Of a DNA stretch of 64,000 bases, positions 50,101-61,981 are shown one piece after another (within the stretch, counting starts at the first letter, position 1; every line of letters begins with the position of its first letter). The DNA comes from Carallia brachiata. Lineage: Eukaryota; Streptophyta; Magnoliopsida; Malpighiales; Rhizophoraceae. The notes under the pieces were generated by a model. The model did no database searches. It was given only the letters and a program-made list of their open reading frames with translations, and was not told the DNA's origin. The DNA lies in assembly GCA_021464245.1 (NCBI GenBank), contig JADCRB010000035.1:590762-654761 (forward strand), read 5' to 3'. The position numbers and the translations under genes are program-made.

Positions 50101-52824
50101 AACATCACCTTCCTTGAATGTCCATTTCCACTCATTTGCTGGAAAAACTATCACATCATACCATCCTACGCTCCAAAACAAATTAATCAGCCAACATAGT
50201 TCAAAGATTTTGATAAAACAAAACACTACTGATAATATGTATATTCATACCTCTTTCTCGCCTTTCTATGCTCTTTATACGAACCATTACATGTGAATTT
50301 GTTTCAGCCAACTCCTCCCATGAGCTGTAAAGCTGAGCACGACATTCCTCAAAAAGCAAAGGCTCAAATACCCTGACATACTCTTCCACCGATTCAAATC
50401 GTCCGGGAACACATTGGAGCTCACAGTCTTCTGCTGCACAACAACATTGTGAGATAACATTTGAGTAACTGACAAGAACAGAAGGATGAAAGTGTGAAAT
50501 GTGGGATAACAAAGTAGAAAAATAAATAAATACAAGTTTAGACTAGGAAAGAAATAACAAAATAAAAACAAACCAACGAAAAGAATGAATGCATGAATAA
50601 GGTCTAGTACACATGAAATGAAAATGGCACAAACAAATTTAAATTGGCAAACAAAACTCTATCAAAATTTTGTTCATGCAGCCAAATGTGAATACCAGAA
50701 TCATATCTTCAGCTATCAAGATATCTGAAGTTTAGAAGAAAACCGAAACACGAATCAGGGAATAAAGATAGTTATAACACAACAAGCATATTTCATGGTT
50801 CCATCAATCTTCCATCCAACAGGCTCCCCAGATGGTTGGATGGACGCGACCACATGAAGCTGTGGGTCAGGATGGTTGAATGCCACCCACCTCAAGTACC
50901 TGTGGAATCTCCTCTGCTATGCGCGGGCCTGAGCAATACAAACATCAGCTTTTACTTATTGAAGGGCAAGAATACACAAAAATATCTTAGCTGACCCACA
51001 GTTTCTTATCCCAGGGGGAAACGAGAATGTTTAATAAGTGCATATGACCAACAATTCCAATCACAGAGAGATCATGAACATAGAGCTTGATAATGGTATT
51101 AATTTATTCAAGGTTTCATTCTACTTCATCACACAATCTTCAAGAAACATCTCCTCTGTCCTCCATTATTTTGAATCTCCTGCCATCCTCTTCTCTTATC
51201 ATAAGTATTCAGGCATAACTTTGAGCTGCTTTTTTTTTTTTTTTTTCCAAAGGTAAAAAGAATAAAACAATATTCAAGAAAAGACAAGTTCATGCAGATA
51301 ACAAGGAAAAAAAATCCTTCAAAATTATACACATAAGCAACAAGTGCACAACACCTACACACACTTATGCATAGATGGAGAGTAATTATTGCATCCTTCA
51401 ATGGAGACATCATTTTTTGAATGATATTACGAAAGACAGCAGGTGCAAACAATATATGCAGCGCACAAATGAGAGAATTTAATACCTGGGTGATGCCAAA
51501 ACTTCTCATTAGTGACCTCCCTTATAAGACGCTCCACTGATGTATCTTGGTATGATGTACTAACTGCAGCTGGCTTCTTGGGAGGCAGATGCTTCTTCAT
51601 AGCAAACTTTGAATCAATGGAGCTTTGGCTAACACCCGCTGGCTTCCTATTAGAGAATTGTGAGGCTTTTGGCTGCCTCAGATCAGCAGGCTGCTTCCAC
51701 GAACCCTGTCTTGGAATGGGTGGGAGATTGACCTCTGCAGAAAAATCAATTTCACCATTCACCTTCTTAACCTTAGCCAATCCAGAATTTGTTTCGCCAT
51801 TACACTCAGTCTTGGGTTGAAAAGACTCCACAGAGGTGCCCGCTTCACTACATGCTATGTCAACTTGTTTCTGATCCTTAAAATTCTTTTCTCCAGAACG
51901 TTCAGCAGGTGGTGGAACATTGCGAGCTTCTCTCACAGTGCGGGTGATGATTGGCTGCCTTCTTGGTGTGGAAGTTTTCATGGTGCCAACTTGCTTGACT
52001 TCATCAATATTTATTAACATGATTTGTCTATTGCGCTTCTTTCCCAGCATTGCTTCTTTATGTTGGTCTATCCTCCTTTTACCCAGGGTATTTGATGACT
52101 TAGAAACATGACTTGCCTCTATGCCTTTAATATCTCTTTGTTTTTGACCCAAAGCAGCTTCTTCTAGGCCAGCTGTGGATGTGTCGCCGTTACTATTGCT
52201 ATCTGAATTTCTGCCACTATTACTTTTCTGATCATTTGGACCTTGATCAAATCCCGGTGAAACATCCCGAAAATTATCCATAGTATTGAAACTTTGAGAC
52301 ATGTTCCCAGAAACCGTACCAGAGGTATCGCATTTCATCGATTCAGATGTCCCTCTATCTCCTGAAGCTTTTCTTTGCTCATACACGTTACAACCTCCAT
52401 ATCCATCTGCAGATCCATCTATATCAGACCACTCCCCTTCTTCTTTTTCTATGGCTTTATTATCAACTGAACAGAAAACAAAGGATGGTTCTGCCTGTGT
52501 AGTGTCTCCATTGCATGCTTCTAGTCCAGATGCAATCTTGAGATTCTGATCCTGTGCCCTCTTCTCTTCAAAACCCACTTCAGGTTCATGAGCAACCTTG
52601 GGCCGAACAAAAGGCTGAAAACCAGACACAGATGATGCATGAGAGAAAGAATGAGAGTTTTTCATCCCCTGGAGACCCAGTGAAGTTGCAAGGAAGTCGG
52701 AAGTATGGGGATTTGCAGACGGAAGCACCTTATGTGGTGGCGAGGGGGCAACATGACCAGTCTCCTCGGCATCTTCAGCTGGGGGCTCATTAAGATCAAA
52801 TAGAAGCCTTCCTCGAGAACCCAT
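47176..52824 (-). CDS. SEN1/UPF1-like superfamily 1 RNA/DNA helicase
   Basis: Seven coding exons on the minus strand: 52824-51486, 50430-50251, 50165-50070, 49980-49809, 49691-49559, 49458-47692 and 47589-47176. They join in frame to 1366 residues. The protein begins MGSRGRLLFDLNEPP and has a long disordered N-terminal part. A beta-rich region around residues 447-640 precedes the helicase core. Walker A is GPPGTGKT (716-723), motif II is DEAA (994-997), motif III is GDPQQLP (1019-1025), motif IV region is VQYRMHP (1058-1064), and motif VI lies in VALTRARRALW just before the last exon. The C-terminus is low-complexity and basic. Yeast Sen1 relatives resolve RNA-DNA hybrids and end transcription, so a nuclear role is likely. 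The start at 52824 is set by a splice acceptor at 52835. The exon 2 acceptor is a CAGCAG pair, so 50433 is an alternative start for that exon. Confidence 0.94.
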
Positions 52825-52835
52825 CTCATATGTTG

Positions 52836-53710
52836 CTGCATACAAACCAAGTTTTTTCCCCCAAACCGTTCTAATGACTGTCTCTGTGTTATCTTCTCAG
52901 CAAAGATGGTCAACCGTAATGACATAAAAATAGTCCCCTGAGAGAAGGACAAAAATGGCTTTTTAATTACCAGATTAGCAAATAAAGTTTGCAAACGAAA
53001 TACTCCTGGAAAACATCATAAACTGAGATGAGGGCAATAATGAAAAAAGATTCAAAACTAAAGAGCATCCTTACAAGAAAAAAGCAGGAGATGTACACCC
53101 ATGATCCAAATAAACGCACCCATGTACATTCAAACTGGTCACATCATCTTAAACACTCTCTGATAAACACGAGGACATTGTACAAAAAGATGCAGTGCTA
53201 TACCACATGTGGAAAAGGGCATAGCATAGAAATTCATTTAAAATTAAAAAAAAATTAAATAAGTCTATCTCTCATAACATTCAATATATCCTGCAAATAA
53301 TTCAAACAACAAATCCAAGGAACCAAGCTCCCCCACAGAGGAAGCCAGTGTACTCACAGGTTGCCTTTCTATAAATAAATCAACTCTAAGTTCCAGCAAT
53401 GCTTGCAGAAACACCCAAGATCACACATGTATACAGAACATAACTCAACAATATTTCACGGACACGGTCCACAGCCACATGCACACAATCTGAAGATTCC
53501 AATTAGAACACAAGACAAAGAAAAAATCCACAACAATGTCATTAAACAAACAGAACCAATTGAAAGAACAACCACCAACGACATTAACCCATCAAATCCA
53601 ACAAAAAAATAAAAAAAAATCCACTATGCACCCAACCAACAGATCACAATCCCTACATAAAGACATCATCAAAAGAAACAACAGTCTCACAATAATACCT
53701 CTGCCTCTGC

Positions 53711-53762
<52 letters not shown>

Positions 53763-54205
53763 AAATCGGGACGAGTCTGAAATCAAACAAGATCCGAAAA
53801 GCTAATTTTCGATCATCAAAGGAAAAAAAAAAAAAAAACAAAGACTCCCAACCCGCCGCTAAAATCCCTAAAAAGAGGCAAACCGCCGAGCAGTTCCTCC
53901 TAGGTTTAGTCGCTAATGTTTGAAACCAAACAAAACCAAATCTGAAACCAAACAATCAATCGAAGTCCAAACTGAAACCAAGACCTTTCCTCAAGAGATC
54001 AATCCTCATTCCTCAACCATTCATCTCACAATCCAGACACGCGATTCCAAAGTTTCGGTCCCTCACCTCGATCGTTCCATTACAAAACAATAAAAACAAC
54101 AATAATAAAAAATAATAATAATAACACTAATATTTAAATGGATTTAAAATTCACTAATTTAGAGATAAATAGAGAGAGATAAAAAAACAAACAGTTATAT
54201 TTTAC
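52836..54205 (-). other. Leader intron of the SEN1-like helicase gene
   Basis: On the minus strand the donor AAACAG|GTAAAATA lies at 54205 and the acceptor TTTGTATGCAG ends at 52836, eleven bases before the ATG. The intron holds the CT/CA microsatellite at 53716. It has no other supported gene, although open frames at 53403-53955 cross low-complexity sequence. Confidence 0.55.
53716..53762. repeat. (CT)n(CA)n microsatellite
   Basis: About 17 CT units are followed by about six CA units. It lies in the leader intron of the helicase gene and is likely length-polymorphic. Confidence 0.92.
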
Positions 54206-54300
54206 CTGTTTTGAGGCTGCTTGAATCTAGAGAGAGAGAGAAAAGAGAGAGAGATGGAAATATGATGGGAGAAAGGGGGCTGCATATGGGGTTTATATAG
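54206..54300 (-). promoter_or_regulatory. Promoter and non-coding first exon of the SEN1-like gene
   Basis: On the minus strand CTATATAAA lies at 54292-54300. A CT-rich leader with repeated CTCTCTCT follows about 30 bases later and ends at the donor at 54205. Spacing between TATA box and leader is normal for a plant pol II promoter. Confidence 0.55.
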
Positions 54301-56544
54301 GAAATATGGAGGCGAGACTCACCGGCCGTTATTAACGCCGTCCACCGTTAACCCCACCCCTCTCTCTCCGCCTCCTCCTCCTGGTTGGATTTGGAAATTA
54401 AAATCCAACCCCCCCATTCCTTTTCCCTTTTTTTTTAATTTAATTTTATTTTATTTATTCTTTTTTTATCCTTCCAAGGCCTTTTTGAATTCACTCCTCA
54501 CCCATATCGCCCCTGGAGTTTGACCATAATTACGAATCGTGCCCTTGTTGCTAGTGAATTTACTAGAATGGGCCTCGACCCAGAGGAGGACGGAGCGCAG
54601 ATGGGGGGCAAGGGAAGGCTTTTGGCTATGGGGATGAGGGGTGAATTCGGAATTTTATTGGCTAAGTCGTTTTTGTTTGCGTGCATGTCACTTACACGGA
54701 AGAATCATGCTCTTCCGGCTCTGACGGACTGTCGATCTGATGATGATGATGAGGGAGTGGGACCCGCAAATTGCCACGGGAACACATGACCGGAGCGCTC
54801 TGGATTCAACGGGGTGCGCTTTCTTGGTTTGGAATTTGGATGTGATAAGCGACGAGAAAAGTTGGCAATTTTTCGTTAATCGTGAGCGTTTGGGGGATAT
54901 TTTAGGACTCCAAAAAAATGGAGAAAGAGAATTGAAAGCGTCGCTTCGTCACCTACTCAAAATAATTAGCCAATCTCATGAAATTAAAAGTGTTAAAATT
55001 TCATTGACTTGATGAATTCATCTTAATCATTTTTAAAATATGCTATTTAAACTCGATTTTAAAAAATTTAATTTAAAATGACTTAAATATAAAAATAACT
55101 CTAAAATTTGTGATGATACTCAAATTTAACTGGATAATTCACGTGATCCAAAATTTTTTTTTAAGAGAAAAAAATAAAATAAAAAAAATTATAACATATT
55201 TTATATTACAAAAAGTATAAATTCTATTATTTTTAGTATAAATTTTAATTATAAATTTTTTTAGAATATTTTGAGATTTTTATAAAATTTTGAATTTTAT
55301 TTTGAGTTTTTAAATTTTTTTAAAATAAACTTCTTGAATTATTTTATATTCTTTAATTTTCTTTGACTTTCAAGAATTTTTAGCAAATTTTTAGAATTTT
55401 TTAAATTTTTAAATTTTTTTATAAAAAATATCGTATTATCATTTTGAGAGCATGTCCAACCCATAGGTTAACTTCAACCTAACTTCAAACCCGAAACGAC
55501 CTAATTCAAAATTATCCAAAAATAACATGACTCATAAATAATCTGACTGGAAGTAATTCAAACCCAAAGCAACCTAATTCAAACCCAACTCAATAAGTCA
55601 TTCTGATACCTCTACATAAAATCTAAAATAATAAAATATGGATCGATAAAATTATATTACCAAAATCTGATTTGCTGACTTTGTGATTTGAATTTGGCAC
55701 AACAAGTCCTATTTTTACCAAGACCAAATGATTTCCACCAGTGCATTAAACCTGTTTATCTCAACCACCGAGTGAGCAGTTGGAACGGTAAAGTTATTCG
55801 TTGGAGTTAACACTCGACAAAGTTAAAGTTTTTAACACTATAGAGTGAGTTAAACGTATATTTAATTTTGTATAATTTTAAAATTAATTAGTGATCCTTA
55901 TTAAATATTAAAAAGTATGATATTCTATGAATTCAGTATAGCAGCCTAAGTTAACGCAATTTTTTTATTGGTTTTTTGAGACAATTACTTCTACTTTCTC
56001 GTTTTTAAATAAAAAAAAAAAAAAAACCTGTTTATCCCAACATTTATGATGGAGCTCAAGTGGCACTGTGGCAGATAGGAAGTCGAAAATTGGAGCCAAT
56101 TTGGAAACGTGATAAAAATCACGTAGTGTGTTTTGTTTATCTTGGATTGACCCTCAACAATAATTCATGTTGCGTTCGATAACTTTATGTTTATGAATAA
56201 TATTTAAAAATATTACTAATTTTGTATATAGTATTAAATATAATATTAATTTTATGTGAAATAATAAATATAACATTAATTTTAAAAAATAATAATTTAT
56301 TTTTTATAAATTTTTTTAACAAATTTCTTATATCATGATATTCTCATAAATGAAATATGTCTGTCTTAAAATGTTTATGAGAATCAGTATGTTTTGATAA
56401 TATAACAATTATAAATGTTAGTATTTAGTAACACATATAATTAGCACGTTATCAAGACAATAAATGTTATTTAATAAATATCACAGTCTGTTAAATTTGT
56501 TAAAAGAATTTAAAAAAAATAAACTATTACCTCTTTAAAGTTAT
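54301..56544. other. Intergenic region upstream of the helicase gene
   Basis: Bases 54500-54900 are GC-richer than the surroundings and open on the plus strand (54520-54789), but no domain is visible. Beyond 55000 the sequence is AT-rich with scattered short repeats. No gene is supported. Confidence 0.45.
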
Positions 56545-58060
56545 TGTTAGATTTGTTACTCAATAAAATTGGTAAATTTTTTAAATATAAACATAAATTT
56601 CATCTATAATTTTTATTTTTTTGATAATTTTATCCAAATATTTTTTTATTTAAAATCCGCTATTGACATTTTCTTCGTCATTTTTTTTACTTTTTTTTTC
56701 GTTAATCAACGGTTAAGTGTAATATATAACGATCTAGTAACCAACATTTCGTCCACCTCATATGACATATCAGCATTAGTTGATGATGTGGTAATTTATT
56801 TCTTTTATTTTTCAGAAATTATAATTTTATTAATAAAAAATAATTTTTCTAACAAAAAAATAAGAGAAAATCAAAAGCTACCTCACTCCTTCCCCTCTGA
56901 TTTCATATTTTCATATTTCCTTTACATTCTCTCCATTTTTATCTGGGTTTCGATCAATGAAGAGTCGACTATTGGTAGTTGGATCGCTATGCGGTTGTTT
57001 CGCGTTTCAGTTATCGTCAAATGTTGCACCAAAAAAAGGAGTTTTTTCCAGCGTGGGCCAATGTTGTGGAGGTTGTTTCATAGATTCAATTTAAGGTCTG
57101 GTTTCATTTCTACTTCATTCGCTTCCAGTGGGGGCATATTTCTCGACCCCGCCTCGTCTTCTTATTTTGTTAATGTCATTTTTTCTACACTTTCTTTGAA
57201 TAGTGATTTCCGGCAAGCAACAAACTAACCTGGGCGGCCGAGTTTCCGGCGAGCGAAACGGGTCAGAATCCAACCCGCTTCAACTCATTCCGCCATCTCT
57301 CCACCTTAACCTCACCGGTCCTCTTTGGGCCACCCATAGCAACAATGTTCTCAATCTCACATCCAAACAATTGCTTCCCCACCACGTGCCTCTCTACGTT
57401 GTCCACATTGAATCCGTCCCCAAGAGCATCAAACAATGCACTGTAATAATGCAAGGCCTCCGCGAACCTGGCTAAGAAACTAACCCCATGACTCAGATCT
57501 TGTTCGACGAGTTTTTTGGAAATGGGTTTTGAGTTTTGGGGGATTTGGACAAGAAAAATCTGAGAATTCTATGAGTTCGATTTCGAAAGCATCCACTTGA
57601 TTTCAAAAGCATCCATCTGAAAAATGGAGAGATTGTGCAAGAAATATGAAATCAGAGGAAATGAACGCAGGAACAGACTTTTGATTTTCTCATTTTCTTT
57701 TTTTTTTTTCTTTTTATTTTTTTAATTTTAATTTTTTAATGAAAATATTCTCTTAAAAACAAGAAAAAAAAAAAAAAGGGTAAATGGACGTGTCATCAAT
57801 TAATGTTGACATGGCATATATGAGGTTGAGAGTGTGTTGCTAACGTTGGAATATAAGTAAATTGATGTGTTCTTGATTAAGTTATCACGTGTTATAATTA
57901 ATAATTAATTAGCAAAAAATGATGAAAAAGGTTGACAGTAAAATGTAGACTGTGAATTCAAAAAAAATGAAATTAAAAAAAAATTAAAATAATTGGTAAA
58001 ATCTATATTTATACTTTTTTTTACGTTAACTCTTATTTTTGTTAAACGCTAATTGTTATA
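56545..58060. mobile_element. Pack-MULE-like element with long inverted arms and a captured gene fragment
   Basis: Two arms of about 400 bases face each other. CACCTCATATGACATATCAG near 56755 matches the inverse of the block at 57800-57826. AGAGAAAATCAAAAG near 56863 and CCTCTGATTTCATATTT near 56894 match the inverse of blocks at 57676-57692 and 57643-57659. The outermost similarity, near ATTGTTA, is weak, so the ends are approximate and no target duplication is assigned. The interior (about 56946-57607) contains the GRAS fragment. No transposase is present. Confidence 0.65.
57205..57520 (-). pseudogene. C-terminal fragment of a GRAS transcription factor
   Basis: The minus strand reads KLVEQDLSHGVSFLARFAEA, then LHYYSALFDALGDGF, VERHVVGKQLFGCEIENIV, and GGPKRTGEVKVERW ending in ELKRVGF. 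These are the PFYRE and early SAW regions of GRAS proteins, nuclear regulators of plant development. A TGA stop at 57263-57265 interrupts the frame. Beyond it PVSLAGNSAAQ continues for a short way and then homology ends. There is no upstream GRAS sequence and no start. The piece is therefore a broken copy held between transposon-like arms. Which GRAS subfamily it came from is uncertain. Confidence 0.85.
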
Positions 58061-61000
58061 ACAATACCAAACAACAATTGATTACAAAATCACCTAAAAG
58101 ATATTTAAACAAAACGCCTAATATTTGATTAAAAAAAACAAAACACCAAATATAATCATATCTAAATTAGAAAAACTCATTTCTCAACACTGCTTGCAAA
58201 AACATTTCTTTTCTCCCAAGAGATTGGAAAGCTTAAATCAATTTACAATTGTGCAACACTGGAACTCATTAGGTTTTAGCAAAAGAAAGATAGTGTTAAC
58301 CAATGCGCATCGTCATCCATTTTTGGTACATTAAGTTTGCATTTGGACGGAGAGGATCGTGAGTGAAAGAGGTGGGAAAAAATCAGATAAAAAATTTTCT
58401 TCGCTTGGAAAAGAATGGGAAAGAAAATGAAACAAAATTCAAGATAATTGTGAACCCTACGGAGGTAATTTCACCAATTTGAGAAGAATGGATGAGTTCA
58501 GGGTTCTGATGGCAATTCTCGTTTCTAAACAATATTAAGCACATGAATGTAATTTTAGTATTTCCAAACTCTTTTTTAAGTCAACTAATATTCAAAATTT
58601 TAAATAAAAATAACATTTTTTTGATCAGAAATAAAAATAACATTGTCAATCCTTTTTTATTCTCTTATACTTTTGCACTCGAAGAAAATTTAGAAAATAA
58701 TTTTCAATCACAGGAAAAAAAAAATAAATGCACACATTTTTACTTTTTAATAAAAAATTTATGATCACAACTTAAACTGGTAATTTTCATGTCTCTTGTT
58801 TGGTAGAAAAAAAACGAAAAAAAAATCAAACTAATCGAGCCGGGCCGGTTCGATTTTTGGGGCGTTAATTAACCACGCGCATCGTAACTCGTAAATGACG
58901 TTCCATCAAAAAAAAGACGCAATTTACGAGATTGCCACTGGAACTAGAAATGGATTTTCTGTTGGCGCGCACGCGCCACTGCAGAACGTGGAGGAATGGC
59001 GGAAAGAAAACTTTTTTTATTTTTGTTCACAGCTGGGCAGGAAAAATCCATGTACGGCTGCCCTGCTGGCCTTTTCTTTTTATCACTCACGTCGATTCGA
59101 ATCACATGTCATTAACTTTGTCCGACCTGCATTTACGCATAAGTGCTCACGTTTATGATTCAAGTTTCTGGATTTAACCCAAAAAAAAGTATTTTCTTAA
59201 ACGAAAAAAAGTCTAGTTATTTGCTCCAAAATTTAGATTTTTATAAAGAGTAATATTATGTGATTTTAAATAAGTTATAATAAATAGTTATATAATTTTA
59301 TTTAATAGCTTTAACAGTTAATTTGATTTTTGTTTTTATATAAATTTAATTATTTAATAATTTGAATTATTTTAAATTATTTTAAAATTATTTAAATAAA
59401 ATTAATAAAATTTTCTTATAAAAGGTACATTGAGAAAATGAATTTTTAGGCTTTCAGGTGAATGATTGCGGCAGGAAAGATGAAAAAGTAAGTCGTGTCA
59501 AATCAGGAAAAAGATTAGTCATTTGGCACTAAGTTTGGATCTATAGAAAATTGATCTTTTTAGAAATTAATATTTAATTTATTCTTTATGTTTAAAAATT
59601 AATTTTTTTATTATGCATAAAGTATGAAAATAAGAATAATATTTTATAAATTTATTAAAAAAATTAAAGTGATTATATCACACAATAAATTAAATAGCTA
59701 TATTAAAATTACAAAGGAAGTAAACTGCATAGTACCCAAGACCTCTCACAATGGACTGCACTATTACGCCAAATTCATAGAAACAGCAACTTTAAGGTAC
59801 TCATTAAAAGTTATTAGCCTTTATTATAACTGTGTAGAGTCATAGAGGATGTTTGTGTTAACTTTTTAAATAATATATTTATATTTTAATTTTAAAAAAT
59901 AAGTAAATAGACGTTTAATAAATTTTGTTATCTTACTGTTTGATTTTACTTATTTTTTATATGACTATGAAAAAACAGCTGATTAAAAAATATTTTAAAA
60001 TTACTTTTTGTTACTTTTCACTTTTTAATGTTAATAATAATTTATATAGACTAAATTACTCTCAAAAAATATTTATAAAGCTTTATTTATTTTTTATTTG
60101 TCACATAAATTAGATTTGTTAATTGTTACTCTATTTTTTAAATATTTATATAAATATAATATTTTTATTTTTTTAATAATTCTTAAATAATATTTTTTAC
60201 TTCAAAATTTTGTTAATATCGACACTTTAAAAAATATCTCAACTATTTTTTTTTTACTTTCATGTGAATATTAATAATTTTTTAAAAAAGTTAAAAATTA
60301 AGTGAGAAAATTCTTTATACTATGTATAGAATATTCATTCTAAAAATAAAAAAAGTATACAAATAAAAAACTAATTTGTTAAATATCTAAATCATTTATT
60401 TAATTATTCAACAGTACCAGTAAGTAAAAAATTAATCAAACACTTTAATTACTTCTTAACAATCAACAACATGAAACAACAATCAGCAAAAAATAATCAA
60501 CAATAACCATTAATAATAGCAAAGAACAACAATAATATCGAACAGATAAACTAAATTGACCCTTAATTTCTCTGAATTCGTTAACAATATTTGGCCACTA
60601 AATCACAGTAATTAATAATATAAAATGGAATTTTAAGCATATCATATTAGCCCAGATAAGTGAAAAGAAAATGTGTGGCCACAAAATTATTCTCATAAGG
60701 AAACGTCACGTTAGTATTGATTACAATTAACTGAGGTTAACGTCGTTGATTAGCATAGATCGTCGTTGACCAATGTTGATAGTTGTTGCCTTACGTTGAT
60801 TGGTATTGATGACCAAATTCCATCCATTTGTTTATTAAATTGATTAAAATCGGAAAGGAGATGAATGAAATGGACTGAAAATATTTAATTATTTTGTGGA
60901 ACGAGATGAACAAATTTGGCATTCAAAACCAATTGCCATTCGGGTGTCGTCTATTCTTGCTAAAAACGACAAAAGGTTGGACAATTGTCGGATTTTGATT

Positions 61001-61893
61001 TTGAAAAATAATTATGATATACAAATTATGCATAAATACGAAAAGAATGGCAGGTTGAAGTTGTACGTGGGGAAATTTGTAGGAACACTTTCTATTTGTT
61101 TTCCACCAAATAGCTGGGATCCTCAATCTCAACTGCCAAGCCCGGAGATGGGCTAAATGACGCTTTCATATGGGTTATATAATCTGTGTTATAATGTATG
61201 AATTACAGGTATCTAAATCTTTATTTTAGAGCTCGTAGTTTGAAATCTCTAAATAAAAAAAAAAAATTGATGTGAGATTAATAAAAAATAAGAAAAGTTA
61301 TTTTTATTATATAATTCATGAAAAAGAAAATGTATAAATTATAGATTATAGTTAAATTTACAATGAGGATTGTTTGTTTTCTTAAAATTTAGAGCAGAGA
61401 CAAAATAAGAATGGGTTGCCTAATATTTACATATGGAAATTTGCATTTCCCTCTCGTCCCTCTCTTTATATCCTCTAATAATCATTTTAAAATTGCTTGA
61501 TTAATCTAAATATTCAAGATAAACATTTATTTTTTACATTTTTTTTGTGTTATGTGAATTACACATTTTCTTCAATCAAACAATCTTCTCCTTAACCGTT
61601 GATTTTTTTTATGGTCTCAACACTCTATGAAATTTTTCTTTTCATTATTTTTTTATGCATAATAAATATTTTTAAATTGAATTTTAAAAAATTTATATGA
61701 AAAAACTGACTAAATATTCAACAATACATTTTGATATTTTAAATTGATTTTAACTGTTGACTTCACATATACTAAACATTAAAGGGAAAGCAATTTTAGT
61801 TCTACAGTAAATTAAATATATTTTAAAATTTTTTAATTCGTTTATATTTTCACTTGGTTCCAATTTTAATTTGGATATAAAGCATATCTACAA
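58061..61893. other. AT-rich intergenic region
   Basis: No gene is supported. A GC-richer patch at 58840-59160 has two overlapping open frames without a recognisable domain. Near 60715-60815 there is a cluster of degenerate GTTGAT/ATTGAT words. The rest is very AT-rich. Confidence 0.5.
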
Positions 61894-61981
61894 GGGCGCG
61901 TTTAGTACAAACATAGAATAAGATGAAATAATTGACTTATAATTTATACTATTTTATTATAGTCCATAAAACAAACGGCCC
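61894..61981. mobile_element. 88-bp MITE with GGGCCGTTTG-type ends
   Basis: The left end GGGCGCGTTTAGTACAAAC and the inverse of the right end GGGCCGTTTGTTTTATGGAC, with a self-complementary ATAATTTATACTATTTTAT centre, indicate a Tourist-like (PIF/Harbinger) MITE. The flanking bases CAA and TAA are only a weak target-duplication match. Confidence 0.55.

Noticed and set aside
52662..52994. Open frame overlapping the start of the helicase gene
   Set aside because: It is a shadow frame of exon 1 and crosses the leader-intron acceptor.
54520..55012. Open frames upstream of the helicase promoter
   Set aside because: Balanced composition only. No domain, no homologue recognised and no splice structure.
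56569..57228. 219-codon open frame on the plus strand
   Set aside because: Phe/Ile/Asn-rich translation of AT-rich DNA, crossing the left inverted arm of the transposon-like element. No domain was recognised.
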